Shown: positions 9,137 to 17,427, numbered from the stretch's first letter. The stretch: DNA of 46,708 nt from Micrococcaceae bacterium (GCA_030452125.1 JAKDMV010000011.1:1-46708); one strand, 5' to 3'. Translations and numbers: made by a program. The notes: a model not told the origin generated them from the letters alone.

Positions 9137-10360
9137 CTAGACCCCCTCGACGAGCAGGGCGGCTCCCTGGCCGACGCCCACGCACATGGTCGCCAGTCCC
9201 AATTTGTTCCCTGCGGAGGCTTCACGGTCCAGCCGGCCCAGCAAGGTCAGGGCGATGCGGGAGCCGGAGGAGCCCAAGGGGTGGCCCAGCGAGATGGCGC
9301 CGCCGTCGTTGTTGACGATGTCGGGGTCCAGGCCGAGTTCGCGCATGGAGGCCAGGGACTGGGAGGAGAAGGCCTCGTTGAGTTCCACGGCGGCGAGCTC
9401 GTCCACGGTATGCCCGGTGCGTTCGAGGACCTTCCTGGAGGAGGGGACCGGGCCCATCCCCATGATTTCCGGGGCCACCCCGGCCGAGGCCCCGTCGAGG
9501 ATGCGGGCGCGCGGGGTCAACCCGTATTTCTCGATGGCCGCCTCGGAGGCGACGATGATCGCCGAGGCGCCGTCGTTGAGCGTCGAGGCGTTGCCTGCGG
9601 TGACGACCGAACCGCCCTTGACCACCGGGCGCAGTCCGGACAGGACCTCCATGGTGGTCCCGGCGCGCGGCCCCTCATCGGTATCGACGATGGTCCGGGC
9701 GCCCTTGCGCCCGGTCACGGTGACCGGAACGATCTCCTCGGCGAAGCGGCCGGCGGCGATGGCTGCCAGGGCGCGTTCGTGGGAGCGTACGGCGAAGGCG
9801 TCGCAATCCTCCCGTGAGGTGCCGAAGACGCGGGCGACCTCTTCGGCGGTCTCGGGCATGGAGAAGGTGGTCTTCCCGTCGCGGGAGAGCTCCCCGGAGA
9901 GGAAGGCCGGGTTGGGGAACCGCCAGCCGATCGAGGTGTCGTAGGTGGCGCCGGGCTTCGCGAAGGCCTTGGAGGGCTTCTCCATCACCCACGGGGCGCG
10001 GGACATCGATTCGACCCCACCGGCGACGACGATGTCGGCGGCCCCCGCCTTGATCATGTGGCTGGCCATCGTGATGGCGGACATCCCCGAGGCGCACAGC
10101 CGGTTCACGGTGATCCCCGGAACCGAATCGGGGTACCCGGCCAGCAGCCAGGCCATGCGGGCGATGTTCCGGTTCTCCTCCCCGGCCCCGTTGGCGTTGC
10201 CGAAGATGACCTCGTCCACCAGCTCCGGATCGACTCCGGCCCGTTCGACGGCGGCCCGGACGGTCAACGCCGCCAGGTCATCGGGACGCACGGAGGCCAG
10301 GGCCCCGCCATAACGACCGACCGGAGTGCGGGCTCCGCCCACCAGGAATGCTTCGGACAT
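9137..10360 (-). CDS. paaJ: Thiolase (3-oxoadipyl-CoA thiolase-like, PaaJ/PcaF)
   Basis: Acyl-CoA thiolase of 407 residues. The acyl-accepting Cys89 lies in NRLCASGMSA, NEAFSSQSLA and GGAISLGHPLGSSGSR carry the conserved Asn and His, and the C-terminal Cys lies in ATMCVGVGQG. With the downstream hydratase and dehydrogenase it should cleave 3-oxoadipyl-CoA to succinyl-CoA and acetyl-CoA. It is the first gene of the leftward operon. GAGGGG lies a few bases before the ATG. The promoter region holds the operator-like site shared with paaZ. A general acetyl-CoA acetyltransferase role is possible from sequence alone. Confidence 0.9.
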   Translation of the reverse strand: MSEAFLVGGARTPVGRYGGALASVRPDDLAALTVRAAVERAGVDPELVDEVIFGNANGAGEENRNIARMAWLLAGYPDSVPGITVNRLCASGMSAITMASHMIKAGAADIVVAGGVESMSRAPWVMEKPSKAFAKPGATYDTSIGWRFPNPAFLSGELSRDGKTTFSMPETAEEVARVFGTSREDCDAFAVRSHERALAAIAAGRFAEEIVPVTVTGRKGARTIVDTDEGPRAGTTMEVLSGLRPVVKGGSVVTAGNASTLNDGASAIIVASEAAIEKYGLTPRARILDGASAGVAPEIMGMGPVPSSRKVLERTGHTVDELAAVELNEAFSSQSLASMRELGLDPDIVNNDGGAISLGHPLGSSGSRIALTLLGRLDREASAGNKLGLATMCVGVGQGAALLVEGV

Positions 10361-10430
10361 GAAAACCCCTCTTCGGTTGGCCTCTGTTCAGGCATCTTTG
10401 CCGGCCGTGGAATGCGTCTCGGGACACAAT

Positions 10431-10447
10431 TACCGACCAATCGTTCA
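10431..10447 (+). promoter_or_regulatory. Operator-like site upstream of thiolase operon (putative PaaR/TetR site)
   Basis: TACCGACCAATCGTTCA, differing at one base from the minus-strand site before paaZ (4442-4458). It lies 71 bases before the thiolase start and about 60 bases before the promoter of the divergent transporter, so one bound regulator could affect both directions. Confidence 0.65.
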
Positions 10448-10504
10448 CTAAGAGATTCCCACCCCGCATCCCACCGGTCAACTCACCCCGGCCTGATGAC
10501 GAAA

Positions 10505-10533
10505 TTGACCGCTTTTATACCTGCCGGTAATAT
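10505..10533 (+). promoter_or_regulatory. Sigma70-type promoter for the MFS gene
   Basis: TTGACC at 10505-10510 and TAATAT at 10528-10533 with a spacer of exactly 17 bases, close to the housekeeping consensus and the best bipartite promoter seen in the window. Transcription would begin near 10540 and give a leader of about 110 bases before the transporter. Confidence 0.75.
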
Positions 10534-10652
10534 GGATGCCTTTGACAGACTCCGATGCTCGACACCGGATCGTGGACCGTCGCCGGCCCTCCGCCCTGGG
10601 CGCTCAGAACCGGCCCCTGTCGACGAAAGCTGAAGAATTTTGGGAGGCACCC

Positions 10653-12077
10653 ATGCCACCGAACGACAGCACAGACTCCCCCTCGACGGAGGGCACCCCC
10701 GACGCCACCGCGCAGGCCCCCATCGACTACTCCGAGGACATCGGCCCGGATCTTGACACCGCCGAGGGCCGCTCGATGATCCACAAGGCCACCGCGGCTT
10801 CAGCCATGGGCAACCTGACCGAATGGTTCGACTACGGCGTATATGCGGTGGCGGTGACCTACATCACCGCTCATTTCTTTCCCGGGGAGTACGGAACGAT
10901 CCTGGCGTTGGCCACCTTCGCCGTCTCGTTCGTAGTGCGCCCCCTGGGTGGAATCATCTGGGGCCCGCTGGGCGACAAGCTCGGACGCAAAACCGTCCTG
11001 ACCCTGACCATCCTCATGATGTCCGGGGCCACGTTCCTCATCGGCGTGCTCCCGACGTTCGACATGGTCGGGATCCTGGCTCCGATCCTGCTGATCCTGC
11101 TGCGCCTGGTGCAGGGTTTCTCCACCGGCGGCGAGTACGGCGGCGCGGCGACCTTCATGGCCGAATACGCCCCGGACAAGAAGCGCGGTTTCTTCGGCTC
11201 CTTCCTGGAGTTCGGCACACTGGGCGGCTTCGCCCTCGGTGCTGCCGTCATGTTGCTTTTCCAACTGGTGCTTCCCGAGGCGGCCATGGATTCCTGGGGC
11301 TGGCGGATCCCGTTCATGCTGGCCCTCCCGATGGGCCTGGTCGGTTTGTACCTGCGTAATAAGCTCGAAGACACCCCGGTGTTCCAAGAGCTCGAGGAGA
11401 CCGGCGGGGTGGAGGAGGGCGGCAGCCTCAAGGCCGTGATCACCCAATACTGGCGCCCGATGTTGGTCATGTTCGGCATGGTCTCCTGCCTGAACATGGT
11501 GAACTACACCTTGATCACCTACATGCCCACCTATCTGGAAAGCCAGCTGGGAATGGATTCGAATCAGGCGCTGATCGTCATCATCCTCGGTGAGGTGGCC
11601 ATGATGTGCGTCATCCCGTTCGTTGGCGGCCTCTCCGACAAGGTGGGTCGCAAGCCCATGTGGTATGCCTCCACCCTCGGTCTGATCATCTTCCCGGTAC
11701 CGATGTTCTGGCTCATCGGCCAGAACTTCGGGCTGGCCATCATCGGCTTCGCGGTACTGGGTCTGTTGTACCTCCCGCAGCTGGCCACGATCACGGCCAC
11801 CTTCCCGGCGATGTTCCCCTCCCAGGTCCGCTTTGCCGGCTTCGCCATCACCTACAACGTGGCCACTGCGTTGCTCGGTGGCACCGCGGCCATTGTCAAC
11901 GAGGCGGTCATCGACAGCACCGGATTCGTGCTCTTCCCGGCCGTCTACATGATGATTGCGGCGGTCGTGGGTCTGATCGCCGTGCGGTACATGGTCGAAA
12001 CCGCCGGCGCATCGCTGCGCGGCACGGAGACCCCGAATGCCAACGACACCGGGATCCTCGCCGAGGATCCCCGCTAG
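10653..12077 (+). CDS. MHS-family MFS transporter (ProP-like metabolite:H+ symporter)
   Basis: Membrane permease of 474 residues with about twelve hydrophobic helices. MHS-family features are the TEWFDYGVYA entry to helix 1, the GDKLGRKTVL loop 2-3 motif, RLVQGFSTGGEYGGA in helix 4 and the SDKVGRKPM loop in the second half. The first ~45 residues are a hydrophilic acidic tail. The start ATG 10653 has GGGAGG at ideal spacing. The family carries organic acids, proline or betaine with protons. Divergence from a paa operon suggests an aromatic or dicarboxylic acid substrate, but this is inference. The gene converges on the SRPBCC gene across a GC-extreme spacer. Confidence 0.9.
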   Translation: MPPNDSTDSPSTEGTPDATAQAPIDYSEDIGPDLDTAEGRSMIHKATAASAMGNLTEWFDYGVYAVAVTYITAHFFPGEYGTILALATFAVSFVVRPLGGIIWGPLGDKLGRKTVLTLTILMMSGATFLIGVLPTFDMVGILAPILLILLRLVQGFSTGGEYGGAATFMAEYAPDKKRGFFGSFLEFGTLGGFALGAAVMLLFQLVLPEAAMDSWGWRIPFMLALPMGLVGLYLRNKLEDTPVFQELEETGGVEEGGSLKAVITQYWRPMLVMFGMVSCLNMVNYTLITYMPTYLESQLGMDSNQALIVIILGEVAMMCVIPFVGGLSDKVGRKPMWYASTLGLIIFPVPMFWLIGQNFGLAIIGFAVLGLLYLPQLATITATFPAMFPSQVRFAGFAITYNVATALLGGTAAIVNEAVIDSTGFVLFPAVYMMIAAVVGLIAVRYMVETAGASLRGTETPNANDTGILAEDPR

Positions 12078-12090
12078 GCCCTGGAGGCAA

Positions 12091-12252
12091 CTACGGCGGG
12101 GCCCCCACCCAACCGGGGGTTGAGGGGCCCCCCGCGGCCGGCCGGGCCCCCGGCCCGCCCCCCCCCCCCCCCGGCGGGGGGCCCCCCGCGTGGGCGGTGC
12201 TCCCACGCCGGGGGGCCCCCCCCCCAGACCTTCGGGGGGGGCCCCGCCGTCG
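12091..12252. repeat. GC-extreme nested palindromes between convergent genes
   Basis: The spacer is almost wholly G and C, with runs of 15 C (12158-12172), 10 C (12216-12225) and 8 G (12234-12241). Its ends are inverted copies of ACGGCGGGGCCCCC. Inside lies a second palindrome: CCCCCCGCGTGGG (12182-12194) against CCCACGCCGGGGGG (12202-12215), with a 7-base loop. The right end resembles the terminator hairpin at 26050-26087. It probably represents one or more bidirectional terminators, with base calls or copy number in doubt. Confidence 0.6.
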
Positions 12253-12798
12253 TCAGGCAGTCCCCCGGTCCGGCCCCGGCACCCCGGGGCCGGGATCCGG
12301 CTCGACGTCCGCCCCCGAGATACCCATGCCGGTGCCCTCCCCGGGATCCCCGTCGGGGCTTTGCCGGACCTCCTCATGGGCTCCCCGGGTCTCGGCGGCC
12401 TGGGCCAGGTTCCTGGCCAGTTCGTCGAGCCGGGCCTTGGGGTCCTCCTCGTCGTCCCCCAGCAGGCCGTGCAGGAGCCCCGAGTCCCGGCGGTCGAGCA
12501 CCACCGTGCACCCGAATTCGGTCTCGGCCAGTTCGAAGGTGATCTCCGAAGCGTCCAATCCCCACCCGGGGCCCGTCCGCCAGGTCATGCTCCGGCGGTT
12601 CGTGGCCGTGGTGACCTGCATCCGGGTGCTGTCCTGGCCCTCCGGGCCGAGCAGCGTGATGGACTGGCCGTCCTGGATGCCTCCATCGACGTGCTCGACC
12701 CCGGGGACCCAGCGGCAGTACTGGGCACCGTCCTGCAGCACACTCCACACCACATCCGCGGTGGCGTTGACATCCTGTTGGGTTCGCAACGATTCCAT
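12253..12798 (-). CDS. SRPBCC-family protein (polyketide cyclase-like fold)
   Basis: Protein of 181 residues. The first ~140 match the START/SRPBCC ligand-binding fold: an N-terminal strand ending in VNATADVVWSVLQD, a central ITLLGPEGQ...MTWRTGPGWGLDASEITFEL, and a long C-terminal helix (KARLDELARNLAQAAE). The last ~40 residues are a Gly/Pro/Asp-rich tail of unknown value. The stop codon abuts the GC-extreme spacer, so the true C-terminus could be affected by sequence error there. The ligand is unknown. The gene is leaderless by its -10 box and lies 32 bases after the baeRF3 gene. Confidence 0.8.
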   Translation of the reverse strand: MESLRTQQDVNATADVVWSVLQDGAQYCRWVPGVEHVDGGIQDGQSITLLGPEGQDSTRMQVTTATNRRSMTWRTGPGWGLDASEITFELAETEFGCTVVLDRRDSGLLHGLLGDDEEDPKARLDELARNLAQAAETRGAHEEVRQSPDGDPGEGTGMGISGADVEPDPGPGVPGPDRGTA

Positions 12799-12804
12799 CC
12801 TCGG

Positions 12805-12810
12805 AGCCTA
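12805..12810 (-). promoter_or_regulatory. Leaderless -10 box for SRPBCC gene
   Basis: TAGGCT on the minus strand, exactly 6 bases before ATG 12798; transcription should start at or next to the start codon. Confidence 0.6.
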
Positions 12811-12830
12811 CCGCCCTACCCCCGCGGTGT

Positions 12831-13985
12831 TCAGTACCTGAAGATCGCGGAGATCGGGCTGTCCGGGTCGGCCGGTTCCGAACTGGCATGGACCAGTCCC
12901 CCGCTGCCCATCGTGGCGACCGCTGCCGCCTCGATCTGCTCGCAGCCGGCATACCGGTCGTCCCGTCCCAGCGCCACGATGGTGTGGGGTCCGGAAGCAG
13001 CCTGCTCCCAGCACCACGGATCGGCCTGGATGAACAGGGTCTCGATCCGCCCGTGCAGGGCGGCTTCATGGATCTCGGCACGATCGCTGGAGACCCTTCC
13101 GGTCCCATGGAGGGAACGGAACTGCTCGATCAGCTTCGACCTCTCGGCACGCAACCGGTCTTCGATGACGGGCCAGGCCAGCCGATGCAATTCACCGGAG
13201 GACAGCGGGTCCGGGTTGCGGATCACGGCGTCGTCCAGGATGTGGGGATAGTCCCCGGCGCCCCGATATTCGCTCACGAGCAGATCGGGGCCCACAAGCA
13301 CCAGGGGCAGTCCGCGTTCGAACAGCAGCGGACGCAACCCGCTGGCGGCTTCACGCACGAACCGTGTCACTTCGTTCTTCTTGAAGTGTTCATCGGCGGC
13401 ACCGTGGCCGTAGAACACGGCCGAACCGCCCTTGGTTCCGGCGTCGGCAGCCGGCCGGGCCATCGTGTCCGACCGGGGTTCCTGGGCCTCGACGACGTCG
13501 CGCAGGGCCGTGGGCACCCCGTTCAGCTCGAGTTCGGCCACCTGCTGGCGGTCGCCCTCCAGCAGGCGCAGGTTGCGTTGGCTGACGGCCAACAGCAGGA
13601 ATTGTTCATCGCCCGAGAGCAGCCGGAACAGCGGCCCCAGCACCAGCCGGTCACCGACCGTGGAGAATTCGGGGACGGAATACGGCACCCGGTAGCTGGC
13701 GTGCCACCCCGGCCGCATGAATAATGCGACCCCGTCGCTCATGTGCTGCCAAGCCCAGGCATCGTCACGCAGCTGCCTGGCAGGGGCGAGCAGGTCGTCG
13801 ATTTCGGCCGGGCGTAGACGCCCTTCCAGGGATTCCTCGAGCGCGCTGAGCAGGTTCTTCCAACGCAGCTGGTCCGCCCGGGACTGGTCGCCGAAGCGGT
13901 GGGTGGGCATGAACATCGAGATATGCAGTGCCGCCGTATCGGCTTCAGCCAAGAACGGTAGATCGGCACGGGTGATCATTTCCAA
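12831..13985 (-). CDS. Bacterial eRF1-like protein, baeRF family 3
   Basis: Protein of 384 residues resembling the bacterial archaeo-eukaryotic release factor group (baeRF family 3). It has an N-terminal alpha/beta domain (ISMFMPTHRFG...WKNLLSALEESL), an RNase H-like middle domain (PLVLVGPDLLVSEYRGAGDYPHIL) and a C-terminal L7Ae/Pelota-like domain ending in GRIETLFIQAD...VATMGSGG. No GGQ peptide-release motif is visible, so classical release activity is doubtful; roles in ribosome rescue or stress have been proposed for the family. Start: TTG 13985 lies 5 bases after AGGAGG; ATG 13979 is an alternative two codons downstream. Divergent from menB. Confidence 0.78.
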   Translation of the reverse strand: MEMITRADLPFLAEADTAALHISMFMPTHRFGDQSRADQLRWKNLLSALEESLEGRLRPAEIDDLLAPARQLRDDAWAWQHMSDGVALFMRPGWHASYRVPYSVPEFSTVGDRLVLGPLFRLLSGDEQFLLLAVSQRNLRLLEGDRQQVAELELNGVPTALRDVVEAQEPRSDTMARPAADAGTKGGSAVFYGHGAADEHFKKNEVTRFVREAASGLRPLLFERGLPLVLVGPDLLVSEYRGAGDYPHILDDAVIRNPDPLSSGELHRLAWPVIEDRLRAERSKLIEQFRSLHGTGRVSSDRAEIHEAALHGRIETLFIQADPWCWEQAASGPHTIVALGRDDRYAGCEQIEAAAVATMGSGGLVHASSEPADPDSPISAIFRY

Positions 13986-14014
13986 CGTGTCCTCCTGATT
14001 CCAGTGGACACTTC

Positions 14015-14020
14015 ATTCTA
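14015..14020 (-). promoter_or_regulatory. -10 box for the baeRF3 gene
   Basis: TAGAAT on the minus strand; transcription would start about 22-25 bases before the TTG start, leaving room for the AGGAGG ribosome site at 13991-13996 region. Confidence 0.5.
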
Positions 14021-14069
14021 CAGGGTGTCGAAAAACCCGCCCGGGCGAGGTCCACGACCCTGCTGGCGC

Positions 14070-14075
14070 TAGACT
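14070..14075 (+). promoter_or_regulatory. Leaderless -10 box for menB
   Basis: TAGACT followed by 7 bases and GTG 14083. This decides the menB start against the in-frame GTG at 14077, which would lie inside the promoter-to-start interval. Confidence 0.6.
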
Positions 14076-14082
14076 CGTGGGC

Positions 14083-15036
14083 GTGATTGAAAACGTACTT
14101 CCACCCCAGGTATCCGATCTCTTCGACCCCATCCGCTGGCGGGTCGTGGAGGGTTTCGATTTCGAGGACATCACCTACCATCGGCAGGTGGAACGCGATG
14201 CCCAGGGCAGGATCCTCCGTGATCTGCCCGCCGTACGCATCGCCTTCGACCGGCCCGAGGTGCGCAACGCCTTCCGCCCCGGAACCGTCGATGAACTCTT
14301 CAGGGCCCTCGATCATGCCCGCATGACCTCCGATGTGGCCACCGTGCTGCTGACCGGCAACGGCCCCTCCGCCAAGGACGGGGGCCACTCCTTCTGCTCC
14401 GGTGGGGACCAGCGCATCCGTGGCCGGGACGGCTACCGCTACGCCGGCGGCGAGACCGCCGAGTCGATCGACCCGGCCCGGGCCGGGCGCCTGCACATCC
14501 TCGAGGTCCAACGGCTGATGCGCACCATGCCCAAGGTCGTCATCGCCGTCGTCAACGGGTGGGCGGCCGGCGGCGGCCACTCGTTGCACGTGGTCTCCGA
14601 CCTGACCATCGCCTCCCGTGAGCACGGCAAGTTCAAGCAGACCGACGCCACGGTCGGCTCCTTCGACGCCGGCTACGGTTCGACCTTGTTGGCCCGGCAG
14701 GTCGGCCAGAAGAATGCCCGCGGCATCTTCTTCCTGGCCCGCGAATATTCCGCCGAGGACATGGTCTCGATGGGAGCCGTCAACGAGGCGGTGGACCATG
14801 AGCGCCTCGAGGAGGTCGCCCTGGAATATGCGGCCGATATCGCCCGCCAGTCACCGCAGGCGATCCGGATGCTCAAATTCGCCTTCAACCTGGCCGACGA
14901 CGGGCTGGCCGGCCAACAGGTCTTCGCCGGGGAGGCCACCCGCCTGGCCTACATGACCGATGAGGCCGTGGAAGGCCGGGATGCCTTCCTGGCCAAACGC
15001 GAACCCGACTGGTCCTCGCACCCCTACTACTTCTAG
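14083..15036 (+). CDS. menB: 1,4-dihydroxy-2-naphthoyl-CoA synthase
   Basis: Crotonase-family enzyme of 317 residues that closes the second ring of menaquinone, converting o-succinylbenzoyl-CoA to 1,4-dihydroxy-2-naphthoyl-CoA. MenB features include HSFCSGGDQRIRGRDGY, GWAAGGGHSLHVVSDLTIAS, QTDATVGSFDAGYGS and the C-terminal EPDWSSHPYYF. It is the first gene of menB-menE-menA; menE follows after 9 bases. There is no Shine-Dalgarno sequence. The start is set by a TAGACT box 7 bases upstream; GTG 14077 would add two residues. Confidence 0.95.
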   Translation: MIENVLPPQVSDLFDPIRWRVVEGFDFEDITYHRQVERDAQGRILRDLPAVRIAFDRPEVRNAFRPGTVDELFRALDHARMTSDVATVLLTGNGPSAKDGGHSFCSGGDQRIRGRDGYRYAGGETAESIDPARAGRLHILEVQRLMRTMPKVVIAVVNGWAAGGGHSLHVVSDLTIASREHGKFKQTDATVGSFDAGYGSTLLARQVGQKNARGIFFLAREYSAEDMVSMGAVNEAVDHERLEEVALEYAADIARQSPQAIRMLKFAFNLADDGLAGQQVFAGEATRLAYMTDEAVEGRDAFLAKREPDWSSHPYYF

Positions 15037-15045
15037 GAGCCCGGG

Positions 15046-16164
15046 ATGGACATCGCAGAGATCCTGAAGGCCCTCGCCGCGACCCTGAACGACGAGGGGC
15101 CGGCGGTCGAGATCCTGCCCGGCGAGGCAGCGGGCAGCCACCGGATCGACACCCCGCAGGACGTCCCGGAGGGCACCGCCGCCGTCGTCCGGACCTCTGG
15201 TTCCACGGGGACACCGAAACGCACCGTGCTGCCCACGGATTCCCTGGCGGCCTCGTCCATGGCCGCCGCCGAACATCTGGGCACCGAAGGACAGTGGTTG
15301 CTGGCCCTGCCCGTGCACTACGTCGCCGGCTTGGCGGTGCTCACGCGCAGCCTCTACGCAGGAACCCGTCCCTGGGCCATGGACCTGGCCGGCTCGTTCA
15401 CTGCCCAGGCCTTCACCGCTGCCGCGGGCGAGCTGACCGACAAGGTGCGCCTGACCTCCTTGGTGCCCACCCAGCTGGCCCGCCTGCTGGAGGATCCAGC
15501 ACCGGAAACCATCGCGGTGCTGCGTCGGTTCAACACGATCCTGCTCGGCGGCGGGGCCGCCTCGGAATCGTTGCGTTCCAGCGCCCGCTCCCACGGCCTG
15601 AACATCGTGCGGACCTATGGGATGACCGAGACCTGCGGTGGCTGCGTATACGACGGCAAACCGCTGCCCGGGGTGCACCTCGACGTCGCCGCCGGCAGGA
15701 TCCGCCTGGGCGGGGACGTCCTGGCCGCGGGCTACCTGGACGACCCCGCCCACACGGCCGAGCGTTTCCTCCTCGACGCCGCCGGGCGGCGCTGGTTCAC
15801 CACCGATGACCTGGGCAGCTACGAGGACGGGGTGCTCAACGTGCTCGGGCGCATCGACGATGTCATCAACACCGGTGGCGTGAAGATCTCCGCCGCCGCG
15901 GTGGCTGCCGCCATCGAAGCGGTCCCCGGGGTCCGCTCCGCCCTGGTGGTGGGGGTCCCCGACCCCGAATGGGGCTCCGCCATCGGTTCACTGGTCACCG
16001 GGGAGGCCACCGGAGAATCCATCCGAGATGCCGTCAGGTCCTCGCTGGGGCCCGCGGCCGTCCCCCGCCGGTTGCTGCAGGTCCCCGAGCTTCCTGCCCT
16101 CCCGGGCGGCAAACCCGACCGTCGGGCGGCAATTTCCCAGTTGGCGGCGGCAGGGAGAGAATAG
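15046..16164 (+). CDS. menE: o-succinylbenzoate-CoA ligase
   Basis: AMP-forming acyl-CoA synthetase of 372 residues, shorter than many MenE because the N-terminal region is compact, as is usual in Actinobacteria. The P-loop is VRTSGSTGTPKRTVL, the adenylate motif YGMTETCGGCVYDG, and the hinge and C-terminal lobe appear at TTDDLGSYEDGVLNVLGRIDDVINTGG, with a C-terminal Lys in PGGKPDR. It activates o-succinylbenzoate for MenB. Nine bases separate it from menB. Confidence 0.93.
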   Translation: MDIAEILKALAATLNDEGPAVEILPGEAAGSHRIDTPQDVPEGTAAVVRTSGSTGTPKRTVLPTDSLAASSMAAAEHLGTEGQWLLALPVHYVAGLAVLTRSLYAGTRPWAMDLAGSFTAQAFTAAAGELTDKVRLTSLVPTQLARLLEDPAPETIAVLRRFNTILLGGGAASESLRSSARSHGLNIVRTYGMTETCGGCVYDGKPLPGVHLDVAAGRIRLGGDVLAAGYLDDPAHTAERFLLDAAGRRWFTTDDLGSYEDGVLNVLGRIDDVINTGGVKISAAAVAAAIEAVPGVRSALVVGVPDPEWGSAIGSLVTGEATGESIRDAVRSSLGPAAVPRRLLQVPELPALPGGKPDRRAAISQLAAAGRE

Positions 16165-16207
16165 GACGCTGGACCAACAGCCAGCACCCACCCGAGAGGA
16201 CCCTGCC

Positions 16208-17104
16208 GTGGCCACACCCGCCCAATGGATCGAAGGCGCCCGGCTGCGCACCCTCCCGATGGCCATCGCCCCGGTCATCATCGGCACGGCGGCGGCATTC
16301 GGGGTGGCGGGCGAAGTCCATTGGATCCGCGCCGGGCTGGCCGCCCTGGTGTCCTTGCTGCTGCAGATCGGCGTGAACTACGCCAACGACTACTCCGACG
16401 GGATCCGCGGCACCGACGACGTCCGCGTCGGCCCGTTGCGGCTGACCGGCTCCGGCGCGGCGAAGCCTGGCCGGGTCAAGGCCGCTGCCTTCGGCTGTTT
16501 CGCTGCCGCCGCGGTGGCCGGGCTGGCCCTGGTGGTCCTGTCCGAGGCCTGGCCGCTGCTGCTGGTCGGGGTCGCCGCGATCTTCGCGGCCTGGGGCTAT
16601 ACCGGCGGGGACCGGCCCTACGGCTACCAGGGCCTGGGCGAGGTGTTCGTCTTCTTGTTCTTCGGCCTCGTCGCCACCCTGGGCACCACGTTCACCCAGG
16701 TCCTCGAACTGCCTGCGACCGCCTGGGTCGGTGCCTGTGCCACCGGATTGATCGCCACGGCCCTGCTGATGGCCAACAACGTGCGCGACATCCCCACCGA
16801 CCGCGAGGTCGGCAAAAGGACCCTGGCGGTGCGTCTGGGCGATGACGGGGCCCGCATCTCCTATGTGCTGATGCTGGGGCTGGCCCTGCTGCTGCCGCTG
16901 CTGGTCGTGGCCGACTTCCCCTGGCTGATGCTCGTCGTCCTGATCGCCCCGCTGTGTCTGATGCCGTCCTGGGTCATGTTGCGCACCCGTCGGCGCGCGG
17001 CCCTGATCCCGGTGCTACGGCAGACCGGGTTCATCAACCTCGGCTACAGCGTGCTTTTCGCCATCGGCATGGTCGTGACGGTCGTGCTCCGTCAGCAGGG
17101 CTGA
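16208..17104 (+). CDS. menA: 1,4-dihydroxy-2-naphthoate polyprenyltransferase
   Basis: UbiA-family membrane prenyltransferase of 298 residues with about eight to nine helices. The first Asp-rich motif is NYANDYSDGIRGTDD and the second is NNVRDIPTDREVGKRTLAVRLG, both needed for Mg2+-prenyl diphosphate binding. It attaches the isoprenoid tail and yields demethylmenaquinone. Start GTG 16208 has GAGAGGA about 8 bases upstream. Third gene of the men operon; converges with the DUF4229 gene at a spacing of 11 bases. Confidence 0.95.
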   Translation: MATPAQWIEGARLRTLPMAIAPVIIGTAAAFGVAGEVHWIRAGLAALVSLLLQIGVNYANDYSDGIRGTDDVRVGPLRLTGSGAAKPGRVKAAAFGCFAAAAVAGLALVVLSEAWPLLLVGVAAIFAAWGYTGGDRPYGYQGLGEVFVFLFFGLVATLGTTFTQVLELPATAWVGACATGLIATALLMANNVRDIPTDREVGKRTLAVRLGDDGARISYVLMLGLALLLPLLVVADFPWLMLVVLIAPLCLMPSWVMLRTRRRAALIPVLRQTGFINLGYSVLFAIGMVVTVVLRQQG

Positions 17105-17115
17105 TCCGCGCTGGA

Positions 17116-17385
17116 CTACTGGAAGTCGTCCTCGGCGTCCTCGTCCTCACGTTCGACCGTCCCCTTGTGGGTCCCCGGGTTCCGGCGTAGCTCCTCCACC
17201 CGTCCCTGGACCTGCCGGACGCTTTCAGTCCGCATCCGGTTCAGGAACAGATAGGCCACGCAGAAGGCGATCACGGCCGCGATGATGGCGGCCAACCAGG
17301 GGGAAAAGCCCAACAACCAGTACAGGGCGGCGAAGACCGCGAAGAAGAGGACCAGACGGATGAGGGAGTACTTGAGGAACTGCAC
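17116..17385 (-). CDS. DUF4229 small membrane protein
   Basis: Protein of 89 residues with two hydrophobic helices (about 5-22 and 27-47), then a basic stretch and an acidic tail (EREDEDAEDDFQ). It matches the actinobacterial DUF4229 family found near menaquinone and cytochrome c genes; the function is unknown. The GTG start lies exactly 6 bases after a TAGAAT box, with no ribosome site, so the mRNA should be leaderless. Confidence 0.85.
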   Translation of the reverse strand: MQFLKYSLIRLVLFFAVFAALYWLLGFSPWLAAIIAAVIAFCVAYLFLNRMRTESVRQVQGRVEELRRNPGTHKGTVEREDEDAEDDFQ

Positions 17386-17391
17386 TCTTCG

Positions 17392-17397
17392 ATTCTA
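17392..17397 (-). promoter_or_regulatory. Leaderless -10 box for DUF4229 gene
   Basis: TAGAAT on the minus strand, 6 bases before GTG 17385. Confidence 0.65.
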
Positions 17398-17427
17398 CCG
17401 GCTGGAGCAGCGGCACGTTTTCTTCAC

